A stretch of DNA of 5,767 nucleotides from Eubacteriales Family XIII. Incertae Sedis bacterium (GTDB taxonomy: Bacteria > Bacillota > Clostridia > Peptostreptococcales > Anaerovoracaceae), in assembly GCA_031290715.1 (NCBI GenBank), contig JAITNA010000007.1, positions 1 through 5,767 on the forward strand, given 5' to 3'. Within the stretch, counting starts at the first letter, position 1, and each line of letters opens with the position of its first letter. A model generated the notes under the pieces. It was not told the DNA's origin. It searched no databases and saw only the letters and a list, made by a program, of their open reading frames with translations. A program made the position numbers and the translations under genes. Shown here in pieces: positions 1-4,516 of the stretch.

Positions 1-321
1 AGCGGCGCACTGCCAACGCGAAAGCCATATCGTTTATGAAAAAGCTGTCTGATTCGCAAGATGGCTATGTTTTGTTGTCACAAGCGCCGCAGATGACACA
101 ATCGGTTTCGTAATAGACAGGCGGGTCAAAATCGGCAAAAACGTGTCATATCGCCAAATATTACTTGGCAAAAATGTGCGTAAATATGGTATATTTTGCG
201 GAAATTATGTGTGAAATCCCTGATTTTCAACGATTATCGTGTTGCCGAGCCGCCGCAAAAAAGCGCAGTTTTCTTATATTATTCGTGTTATTCGCGCCGA
301 CATTAAGAATACCGTAAGAAT
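1..321. other. Stretch without a convincing gene
   Basis: No frame on either strand gives a recognisable protein. The + strand frame starting at base 3 stays open for 36 codons to tandem stops (TAA TAG at 111-116). This could be the C-terminal tail of a gene that starts outside the window, but I do not recognise the peptide. The rest is AT-rich and holds the promoter-like site described separately. In the reading frame of the ABC ATPase remnant there is a stop at 304-306, and no Walker A sequence is visible in any frame upstream, so the missing front of that gene is not here. Confidence 0.5.
165..195 (+). promoter_or_regulatory. Possible extended -10 promoter with an overlapping imperfect palindrome
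   Basis: TTGGCA (165-170) and TATATT (190-195) lie 19 bases apart. The -10 is preceded by TG at 187-188, giving the extended -10 form TGnTATATT, which tolerates a poor -35 or spacing. The -35 is the right arm of an imperfect palindrome, GCCAA at 153-157 and TTGGC at 165-169, so an operator is conceivable. If active it would transcribe into the ABC exporter remnant. Short AT-rich matches like this arise by chance, so it is only a candidate. Confidence 0.3.
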
Positions 322-568
322 ACACCGCGCGAATTCATGCGTTATCTCGCCGCGTTAAATGGAATAACAAATCCCGAAGATGAGATTGAGGAGCTGCTGT
401 CCCTCGTTTCGCTGTCGGACGCCGCCGGAAAAAAGATGAAGCAGTTCTCGGGCGGGATGGTGCAGCGCGTCGGCATCGCACAGGCGTTGGACGGCGATAC
501 AGAGGGAGCGCCGCCGGGGCTTGAAGAGGTATTCCTGTACCGTTACGCGGACGAAATACAGCGCGGAA
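322..568 (+). pseudogene. ABC-2 type exporter ATPase, remnant with both ends of the nucleotide site lost
   Basis: What remains starts in the middle of an ABC ATPase. The segment around 322-380 (REFMRYLAALNGI) matches the helical-domain stretch that precedes the signature in drug/lantibiotic-type exporters. It is followed by the ABC signature at 445-474 (FSGGMVQRVG) and the usual A-Q-A-L that follows it. The coding then jumps, near bases 495-515, straight to GLEEVFLYRY at 517-546, which resembles the C-terminal LEDVYLYYF ending of this family. Walker A and the Q-loop are missing in front. Walker B, the D-loop and the H-loop histidine are missing in the middle, so the protein could not hydrolyse ATP. 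An ATG at 337 would open a 108-codon frame, but its last part is out-of-frame permease sequence and not a natural terminus. The lack of a Shine-Dalgarno before 337 and the stop at 304-306 also argue against a functional start. Confidence 0.85.
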
Positions 569-1278
569 TACACGGAGAAAATCTCATCGCTTGCGCCGCC
601 CGAGGATCCGTATCTGAAAAACCTTCACCTGGCGATGGTCGACGCCGCGAAAGGGTATTTTGATACCTTTGAGGATGTTACGATTCTATTTGCAATCGTC
701 TACGGCATATCGTACGGCGTGTGCTTTGCCGTGAACGATTTTTCCATGGTCTGGGGGCAGAATGTGTCGGCCATGCAGCACTATTTTCCGACGATGGGCG
801 GGCTCATCCCTTTCGTGACGTGGGATACCATGACGGTGGGCGGGTATTTCCGCGGCATGGCGGGCGCCGCGTTTTTGAACTGCCTTGTCTGCGCGGTGTT
901 CGCCCTGCCCTTCGCCCTGTTCTGCAAGAACGTCTATGCCGCGTTCTGCGGGGCGGCGGGCTTTGTGTTCCTGCACTTGACCGCGATCATAGCTTTATCT
1001 GACTATTCGGTCGACTGGGCGCTGCTTTTTGCGCCGCCGCTCGGACAGGCCTTCACGGTGGATCACTGGTTCACGGACGGGGGAAATACCGCCGTGCCGC
1101 CGCCGCGCTGACCGCGCTGTACGCCTTGTTCTTCATGCCGATGGCTTCGATGCACCTCACGAATTTCCATGTGCCCGTCGACGAGGTGCGCGCGGGGGCG
1201 GACCTCATCGCGCTGTACGGGGAAATCTACAGCATTCAGCCGGAGTGGATCGGGCGGTCTTGCCGTACTCCTGTTTGA
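569..1278 (+). pseudogene. ABC-2 family permease, N-terminally truncated and frameshifted
   Basis: From about 569 a second frame carries a polytopic membrane protein. It has a soluble stretch (EKISSLAPPEDPYLKN), then hydrophobic segments near 674-730, 788-830, 850-930 and 938-990. This is an ABC-2 exporter permease type, with the real N-terminus (first helix and start codon) absent. The frame begins inside the ATPase remnant, so the ATPase end and permease start have collapsed together. The frame stops at TGA 1109-1111, but the same protein clearly continues in another frame from about 1085 (ALTALYALFFMPMASMHL, then DEVRAGADLIALYGEIYSIQPEWIG) to a stop at 1276-1278. The shift falls in a GCC-repeat-like run (1091-1110), a place prone to slippage or base-calling error. 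At 1240-1300 a third frame reads LAVLLFEVRKVFQRR, which resembles the start of another ABC-2 permease or a further displaced piece. With the wrecked ATPase in front, genuine decay is the simplest reading. Confidence 0.8.
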
Positions 1279-1323
1279 AGTAAGGAAAGTATTTCAACGC
1301 CGCAGTCTTGATAATGGAAACTC

Positions 1324-1359
1324 ATTCGATATGCGAAGAAATATGCGAATAATTTTTTT
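1324..1359 (+). terminator. Weak stem-loop followed by seven T
   Basis: ATTCGATAT (1324-1332) pairs with ATATGCGAAT (1341-1350) as a 9-bp stem with one bulged G. The loop is 8 bases, and TTTTTTT follows at 1353-1359. The orientation suits termination of + strand transcription out of the exporter remnant. The stem is AT-rich and therefore weak. The T-run overlaps the last codons of the oppositely oriented small membrane protein gene. No comparable terminator is visible for that minus-strand gene. Confidence 0.35.
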
Positions 1360-1693
1360 ATTCGGCATTTCTCTTTCGGGCTGACAAGTAAAACAGTATA
1401 AAGATGATCACTGATACCGCAAGCCTTACGAAATGATGGACGATATTGTTTTCCCCGAGGTAATAACCATTCGCAACGGCGCAAATATGAAGGAGAATAA
1501 GCGGTAATAGGACTAAATATGTTTTCCGATTCAACGTTTTTATATTGAGGATAATTAAAAATACGGCCGCCGCTCCCATAAGGAGAGATAGCCAAAACGG
1601 AACGATATTTCCGGCCGCCGCAGCAACGGCTGCGACAAGCGTAAACGCTCCGTACAAAATACAGATGATCCATCGAATTATATTCGTTTTCAT
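1358..1693 (-). CDS. Small four-helix integral membrane protein, unknown function
   Basis: This 111-residue protein begins at ATG 1693-1691, with a strong GAGGAGGGA ribosome site seven bases upstream. A GTG at 1711 would add six residues, but it lies inside that ribosome site, so the ATG is preferred. The sequence is almost entirely hydrophobic. Predicted membrane segments are residues 7-26, 31-51, 57-76 and 87-105, with a basic C-terminus (ARKRNAE) that suggests a cytoplasmic tail. There is no signal peptidase site, catalytic motif or metal-binding pattern, and I do not recognise the family. It is the last gene of the minus-strand cassette, 72 bases after the XRE regulator, with no good promoter in between, so co-transcription with the two upstream genes is likely. 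Its base composition is AT-rich like theirs. It could be a sensor or accessory for the regulator, or an immunity- or stress-type membrane protein. That is inference only. Confidence 0.8.
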   Translation of the reverse strand: MKTNIIRWIICILYGAFTLVAAVAAAAGNIVPFWLSLLMGAAAVFLIILNIKTLNRKTYLVLLPLILLHICAVANGYYLGENNIVHHFVRLAVSVIIFILFYLSARKRNAE

Positions 1694-1765
1694 AATATTC
1701 TCCCTCCTCACGGAGCTGCTATAAAATAACCTATGATTTTGCTTGTCTTTTTTCCTGACAGTTCC

Positions 1766-1978
1766 CTACTCCCTGTCCTTTTGAAATTCGAGAATGTCGC
1801 CCGGCTGACACTCCAATACATCACAGATTGCGTTCAGCGTGGAAAAGCGGATCGCGCTGATTTTGCCCGTTTTGATATTGGATAGATTGACATTCGCTAT
1901 GCCGACCCGTTCCGCCAATTCATTCAAAGATATTTTTCTGTCCGCCATCATTCTGTCCAATCTTAAAATTATCGCCAT
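1766..1978 (-). CDS. XRE/Cro-type HTH transcriptional regulator, YozG-like
   Basis: This is a 70-residue single-domain DNA-binding protein. The helix-turn-helix spans roughly residues 16-40 (ISLNELAERVGIANVNLSNI), where SLNELAERVGI is the first helix pair and NVNLSNIKTGK the recognition helix and following turn. AIRFSTLNAICDVLECQPGDILEF is the conserved second half of the YozG/COG3655 family. The length is the usual one for this family. It starts at ATG 1978-1976, with a purine-rich ribosome site in TAGGAGTGCGGGGAA that includes the stop codon of the preceding DUF2975 gene; the two genes are 12 bases apart. The order DUF2975 then YozG-type regulator is a common Bacillota pair, and the tight spacing implies one transcript. 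It probably binds its own promoter region, where an inverted repeat is present at 2565-2585. Direct targets are otherwise unknown. Confidence 0.93.
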   Translation of the reverse strand: MAIILRLDRMMADRKISLNELAERVGIANVNLSNIKTGKISAIRFSTLNAICDVLECQPGDILEFQKDRE

Positions 1979-1990
1979 TTCCCCGCACTC

Positions 1991-2491
1991 CTACAATGTT
2001 TCATCATCTTTGCGCTGAAGCTCGCATCCATAGTCGAAAATAACCGCAAAACAAAAGCATATCCCCGCGATAATAATTGTCATAAGGAATCCGGCTGAAA
2101 ACATGGCGGCAAAAATCAATACAATTGAGATGTGTTTCATTTTCCTTGAAATCACGGGGACAAACGGGCTGTGGCTTAGCTGTATGGTCTTAAATATGAA
2201 TCCTGCCATGAACAAAGCCCGGAGGATAAACGCTTGTTGAATCAGAACCATAAGCAACTGAATGGTCAGATTTTCCGGCAAGGGGCTGCTCAAATCCGCA
2301 GACGGACTGAGAATTTTCAGACTGTACTCAAGAATCGGCGCCCCGCCAATACTCAAAAAATTATCTGCGGCAGGGAGTAAAGGCCAGAGCAGCCCTATCA
2401 CCTCAATCACCATCGCAATGAAACAAAGGATTTTCAGCACAGTCAGTAAGGTCACAATACGTTTGCTTGCCGTTTGAATTTTGGTACTCAT
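1991..2491 (-). CDS. DUF2975 family membrane protein
   Basis: This 166-residue integral membrane protein has about four hydrophobic helices, at residues 14-38, 78-100, 119-136 and 134-153. An extracytoplasmic-looking loop (40-75) separates the first two. Family hallmarks are the SPFVPVISRKMKHI stretch before the third helix and the C-terminal FDYGCELQRKDDETL ending, which is characteristic of DUF2975 proteins paired with YozG-type regulators. The biochemical role of DUF2975 is not established. The recurring pairing suggests it senses something at the membrane and modulates the regulator, but that is inference. The start is ATG 2491-2489, with GGAAGGAG seven bases upstream (2499-2506 on the + strand) and a leader of about 30 bases from the promoter at 2531-2559. 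It is the first gene of the minus-strand cassette and is divergent from the solute-binding protein gene. Confidence 0.93.
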   Translation of the reverse strand: MSTKIQTASKRIVTLLTVLKILCFIAMVIEVIGLLWPLLPAADNFLSIGGAPILEYSLKILSPSADLSSPLPENLTIQLLMVLIQQAFILRALFMAGFIFKTIQLSHSPFVPVISRKMKHISIVLIFAAMFSAGFLMTIIIAGICFCFAVIFDYGCELQRKDDETL

Positions 2492-2530
2492 AGCAGAACT
2501 CCTTCCGTTGACGATTTTTGCACTTTTTTT

Positions 2531-2559
2531 ATAATAACAGAAAATATAATGCTTGTCAA
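2531..2559 (-). promoter_or_regulatory. Sigma-A promoter of the DUF2975-regulator cassette
   Basis: Read on the minus strand, TTGACA (2559-2554) is followed after exactly 17 bases by TATTAT (2536-2531). This is a perfect -35, a one-mismatch -10 and ideal spacing. The expected transcription start is near 2524, about 32 bases before the DUF2975 ATG. This is the best promoter in the window, and it indicates a basally strong cassette that may rely on repression. Confidence 0.8.
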
Positions 2560-2564
2560 CAATA

Positions 2565-2585
2565 TTTTAATGAATAACATTAAAA
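2565..2585. promoter_or_regulatory. 8-bp inverted repeat upstream of the cassette -35, candidate operator
   Basis: TTTTAATG (2565-2572) and CATTAAAA (2578-2585) form a perfect inverted repeat around a 5-base spacer (AATAA). Its near edge lies five bases upstream of the -35 hexamer of the cassette promoter. Small XRE regulators of this size usually bind as dimers to such symmetric sites, so the YozG-type protein encoded in the cassette is the natural candidate ligand. The region is very AT-rich, which raises the chance of a fortuitous match. Confidence 0.4.
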
Positions 2586-2688
2586 AAATAATCTTTAATA
2601 TAAAATAATGCGAATAAGTTCAACCTCACGGATTTTTCTGTGCTGTTTGCATAGACTTTTTCGCCGAGGAAATACATTGTCGAGTATT

Positions 2689-2704
2689 TTGTGATATATC
2701 ATAA
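2689..2704. promoter_or_regulatory. Operator-like palindrome, copy 1 (one mismatch)
   Basis: TTGTGATATATCATAA differs by one base from the perfect palindrome TTGTGATATATCACAA found 97 bases downstream. Its centre lies about 38 bases upstream of the start predicted from TATAAT at 2722-2727, and it overlaps where a -35 should be. No good -35 is present there. That position suits an activator that replaces the -35 contact. Confidence 0.55.
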
Positions 2705-2721
2705 GTATTTATCGCTTTTCT

Positions 2722-2727
2722 TATAAT
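2722..2727 (+). promoter_or_regulatory. TATAAT -10 box P1, without a recognisable -35
   Basis: This is a perfect -10 hexamer. The position 17 bases upstream reads TCATAA, which is not a -35 and lies within palindrome copy 1. It is a candidate activator-dependent promoter for the solute-binding protein gene, and would give a leader of about 210 bases. Confidence 0.35.
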
Positions 2728-2785
2728 GTTTCACGAATAGTTTTAGACGCATCCATGGACATAATTCATTTAAATTTCAATATTA

Positions 2786-2801
2786 TTGTGATATATCACA
2801 A
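2786..2801. promoter_or_regulatory. Operator-like palindrome, copy 2 (perfect, 16 bp)
   Basis: TTGTGATATATCACAA is fully self-complementary. It resembles the TGTGA/TCACA half-sites of the CRP-FNR family, but with 4 rather than 6 bases between them. It also resembles the Rex site (TTGTGAA-N4-TTCACAA) but is two bases shorter, so it matches neither consensus exactly. It lies just upstream of a second TATAAT (2804-2809), a position suited to a repressor. Confidence 0.6.
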
Positions 2802-2803
2802 AT

Positions 2804-2809
2804 TATAAT
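2804..2809 (+). promoter_or_regulatory. TATAAT -10 box P2, next to palindrome copy 2
   Basis: This perfect -10 hexamer starts two bases after palindrome copy 2. No convincing -35 lies 16-18 bases upstream, where the sequence reads TATTAT and is AT-rich. A transcript from here would start near 2816 and give a leader of about 130 bases before the binding-protein start. It may be fortuitous in such AT-rich DNA. Confidence 0.3.
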
Positions 2810-2839
2810 AAATTTTATTGTTTACATTCACTAAAAAAT

Positions 2840-2950
2840 ATGCTAAAACAAATTCAGAAACAATCGCGCGATATGGAATTCGTTCAGGCGAAACAGATGG
2901 CGGCGCGAATCCGCGAATCGAAGAAATTGAGAAAGGAGTTTGGAAGATGA
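2840..2950 (+). CDS. Possible small ORF, 36 residues, overlapping the next start as ATGA
   Basis: ATG 2840-2842 opens 36 codons ending at TGA 2948-2950. The stop overlaps the ATG of the solute-binding protein gene (ATGA at 2947-2950), the classic geometry for translational coupling. The peptide is charged, strongly helix-forming and basic towards its end (MLKQIQKQSRDMEF at the front, ESKKLRKEFGR at the end), with no membrane segment. A second in-frame ATG at 2873 would give 25 residues. Neither start has a visible Shine-Dalgarno, which is the main argument against it. The later codons are GC-richer than the flanking intergenic DNA, as expected of coding sequence. I do not recognise the peptide. 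It could instead be a chance open frame in the leader or a remnant of a gene. Confidence 0.3.
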   Translation: MLKQIQKQSRDMEFVQAKQMAARIRESKKLRKEFGR

Positions 2951-4230
2951 AAAAGAAAAATGGAGTTCGGCTCATGGTAGCATTGCTGCTGGTTTTCATG
3001 ATGGCGGCGACGGCATGCAACGGCGGCGGCAGCGGCGGGTCCGGCGACAGCGGCAAAAGTACATCATCCGGAGCGATCAAAATCGGCATCCTCAATCCGA
3101 CGACAGGCGCGCTCGCAGGATTCGGCGAAGGCACGCCGTGGACGGAAAATCTCATTGTCGATTATGTCAACAACGAACTTGGCGGTATTGAGATCGACGG
3201 CGAGAAGCGGCCGATTGAAATCATCGTCTATGATACCGAGAGCAACGCGACGCGCTGCACGGAATTGACGCAAAAGCTGATCACAGAAGATAACGTCGAT
3301 CTCGTCGTCGTGCGGCACACGCCCGATACCGTCAACCCGGCGATCGCGGTTTGCGAACGCTACGGCATCCCTTGCATTTCCGCGGACGAGCCAATCGACG
3401 CTTTCCTCCCGGAAGGCCCGTTTGAATGGTCTTTCCATGCGCACTGGATTCTGGAGGATTTGTATCCGCAGTATCTGTCGCTTTGGAAGCAGGCGGGATT
3501 CCCGTCCGGCTCGGGCGCAACAGTCGGTTTCCTTTTCCCAAGCGACGCGGACGGCTTCGCCTGGGTGGCGGGATTTGAGCAGTTGGAAGCGGATGGCTAC
3601 ACCGTCGTTGACCCGGGTCGCTATCCCGCGGATACGAACGATTATTCCGATATTGTGCGGCAATTCAAGGAAGGCGGCGTTCAAATCGTCGTCGGCTGTG
3701 TGACGAATCCGGCGTTTGCGACTTTCTGGAAACAGGCGAAACAGCTCGGTTTCGATCCCGATGTGGTCAGCGTCGGCAAGGCGTATCTCTTGCAAGCGGA
3801 CGCCGATTCGGTCGGCGCCGATCTGATGGACAAGCTCGAATGCGAGGTTTGGTGGGACAAATCCAGGTCTTACGAATCCGCGCTGACCGGGCTCACGCCT
3901 TCAAAATTCGCCGAACTGTATGAGGAGGAATCGGGCCGCAATATCACGCCGCCCATGTCTTCCAAATATACGACGATGGAAATCGCCGTAGACGCGCTGA
4001 CGCGGGCGGGCACGCTTGACAAGGAAGCGTTGCGCGACGCCATCGCGGCGACGGATCTCGATACGATATACGGGCATATCAAGTATACGGCCGAGCATTA
4101 TTCCGCGATTCAGATGACGGGCGGGCAGTGGCAAAAGCAAGCGGACGGCAGTTTGAAACTCTTTGTCGTCAATAACGATGTGGCGGCGGATCTGCCGACG
4201 ACCGGGGAATATATCCCCTTGAAAAAATAG
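2947..4230 (+). CDS. ABC transporter substrate-binding lipoprotein, Peripla_BP_6 / LivJ-like
   Basis: This 427-residue secreted lipoprotein has a basic n-region (MKKKNGVR), a hydrophobic core (residues 9-20) and a lipobox ATAC with the lipidated cysteine at residue 24. A Gly/Ser-rich linker (25-42) tethers it to the membrane. From residue 43 it follows the type I periplasmic-binding fold. AIKIGILNPTTGALAGFGEG is the first strand and ligand loop, IIVYDTESNATRCTELTQKLI (92-112) is a conserved segment, the hinge-flanked second lobe starts near ATVGFLFPSD (191-200), and DYSDIVRQFKEGGVQIVVG (232-250) is typical of amino-acid/amide-binding members. The ligand cannot be assigned; branched-chain amino acids, amides or other small organics are all possible. 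The frame is open back to TTG 2818, but ATG 2947 has GAAAGGAG eight bases ahead and puts the signal peptide at the N-terminus. No livH, M, G or F gene follows. A hairpin and an unrelated radical SAM gene do, so it is an orphan here. The ABC remnant upstream is an exporter and not its partner. Confidence 0.93.
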   Translation: MKKKNGVRLMVALLLVFMMAATACNGGGSGGSGDSGKSTSSGAIKIGILNPTTGALAGFGEGTPWTENLIVDYVNNELGGIEIDGEKRPIEIIVYDTESNATRCTELTQKLITEDNVDLVVVRHTPDTVNPAIAVCERYGIPCISADEPIDAFLPEGPFEWSFHAHWILEDLYPQYLSLWKQAGFPSGSGATVGFLFPSDADGFAWVAGFEQLEADGYTVVDPGRYPADTNDYSDIVRQFKEGGVQIVVGCVTNPAFATFWKQAKQLGFDPDVVSVGKAYLLQADADSVGADLMDKLECEVWWDKSRSYESALTGLTPSKFAELYEEESGRNITPPMSSKYTTMEIAVDALTRAGTLDKEALRDAIAATDLDTIYGHIKYTAEHYSAIQMTGGQWQKQADGSLKLFVVNNDVAADLPTTGEYIPLKK

Positions 4231-4251
4231 CTTTTCTCCTTCCTCATAAAC

Positions 4252-4286
4252 GCATGGCGGATTTCCGTTCCGCGGAACCGCCATGC
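4252..4286 (+). terminator. Strong hairpin after the binding-protein gene, without an adjacent T-run
   Basis: GCATGGCGG (4252-4260) pairs perfectly with CCGCCATGC (4278-4286). Inside, TTCCG (4263-4267) pairs with CGGAA (4273-4277) around a 5-base loop, leaving a 2-base bulge, so the stem totals 14 bp. It lies 21 bases after the stop codon, where a terminator or 3' stabilising structure is expected. The sequence immediately following (ACCCTGTAAAA) lacks the U-tract of a canonical intrinsic terminator. T-runs appear only from about 4320 onwards. It may be a terminator of non-canonical type, an mRNA 3' end stabiliser or a dispersed palindromic repeat. Confidence 0.55.
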
Positions 4287-4310
4287 ACCCTGTAAAATCA
4301 AACGAATTTC

Positions 4311-4369
4311 GCCCCTCTGTTTTCTCCTCTGTTTTTTTACTCCGTTTTTTCATTCCCTTCTGTTTTTCC
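4311..4369 (+). repeat. Polypyrimidine tract with recurring CTG/CCG-T-run units
   Basis: About 59 bases are almost purely C and T on the + strand. They contain four similar units: CTGTTTT (4317-4323), CTGTTTTTTT (4329-4338), CCGTTTTTT (4342-4350) and CTGTTTTTC (4360-4368). The spacing is uneven (12, 13 and 18 bases), so this is a low-complexity tract rather than a strict tandem repeat. The minus strand is correspondingly polypurine and stays open in one frame, but with no start context or homology, so I do not call a gene. Its T-runs could assist release of RNA polymerase after the hairpin at 4252-4286. Confidence 0.5.
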
Positions 4370-4394
4370 ATTGCGTATCGTACTTTGAACGGAT

Positions 4395-4416
4395 ATACTT
4401 AAACAATACTTAAATA
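4395..4416 (+). promoter_or_regulatory. Two tandem 11-bp direct repeats, candidate activator site
   Basis: ATACTTAAACA (4395-4405) is followed directly by ATACTTAAATA (4406-4416), ten of eleven bases identical. Direct repeats with 11-bp periodicity put both copies on the same face of the helix, the arrangement bound by OmpR/PhoB-type response regulators. The site lies 72 bases before the radical SAM start. A TTGAAC at 4385-4390 precedes it, but no good -10 follows at standard spacing. Confidence 0.4.
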
Positions 4417-4463
4417 ATATCGCTTGCGGCTCTTTCCGCACCGATTTGAGCCGAACATACGCC

Positions 4464-4479
4464 GGAGGGTTTTGGTGAT
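4464..4479 (+). promoter_or_regulatory. Ribosome-binding sequences before the radical SAM gene
   Basis: GGAGGG (4464-4469) is 18 bases from the radical SAM ATG (4488), too far for efficient use. It is eight bases from another ATG at 4478. A second match, GGTGAT (4474-4479), corresponds to the 3' part of the extended Shine-Dalgarno AGGAGGTGAT and is eight bases from ATG 4488. In-frame stops at 4476-4478 and 4479-4481 exclude any upstream start for the enzyme other than CTG 4485, so ATG 4488 is secure despite the unusual spacing. Confidence 0.55.
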
Positions 4480-4516
4480 GACTTCTGATGAAGATTCTGT
4501 TTGTTCTCCCCTATGA
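4478..4516 (+). CDS. Possible 12-residue leader peptide overlapping the radical SAM start
   Basis: ATG 4478 opens a 12-codon frame (MTSDEDSVCSPL) ending at TGA 4514-4516, in a different frame from the enzyme and overlapping its first nine codons. It has the better-spaced GGAGGG ribosome site. If translated, it would place terminating ribosomes just past the enzyme start and could lower or couple its expression. It shows no run of a regulatory amino acid as in classical attenuation leaders. It may simply be a by-product of the AUG-rich start region. Confidence 0.2.
   Translation: MTSDEDSVCSPL

Larger units (their letters stand above)
2492..2839. other. AT-rich divergent intergenic region
   Basis: This non-coding stretch separates the minus-strand DUF2975 cassette from the plus-strand binding-protein gene. 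It contains the cassette promoter and inverted repeat near 2531-2585, and two copies of a 16-bp palindrome each near a TATAAT box at 2689-2809. I see nothing specific in 2586-2688. It holds no RNA gene or mobile-element end that I can recognise. It is the main regulatory region of the window. Confidence 0.7.

Noticed and set aside
337..663. A real 108-residue protein from ATG 337
   Set aside because: It contains only the middle and end of an ABC ATPase and then out-of-frame permease DNA. No ribosome site precedes it, so it is a pseudogene fragment.
1236..1673. 145-codon minus-strand frame overlapping the small membrane protein
   Set aside because: It overlaps the better-supported 111-residue membrane protein in another frame on the same strand and lacks a ribosome site and recognisable features.
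2689..2801. CRISPR-like or phage attachment repeat
   Set aside because: There are only two copies, each a 16-bp symmetric palindrome in an intergenic promoter region. Operator sites explain them better.
2818..2946. TTG start extending the binding protein by 43 residues
   Set aside because: It would bury the lipoprotein signal peptide at residue 44. ATG 2947 has a strong, well-spaced ribosome site.
3064..3795. 243-codon open frame on the minus strand inside the binding-protein gene
   Set aside because: It is a shadow of a GC-rich gene: the plus strand encodes a clear lipoprotein there, and the minus-strand peptide is arginine-rich without family resemblance or ribosome site.
3901..4371. Minus-strand frame starting in the polypurine tract after the binding-protein gene
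   Set aside because: Its lysine/glutamate-rich start only reflects the polypurine tract, and the rest is antisense to the binding protein. It has no homology and no ribosome site.
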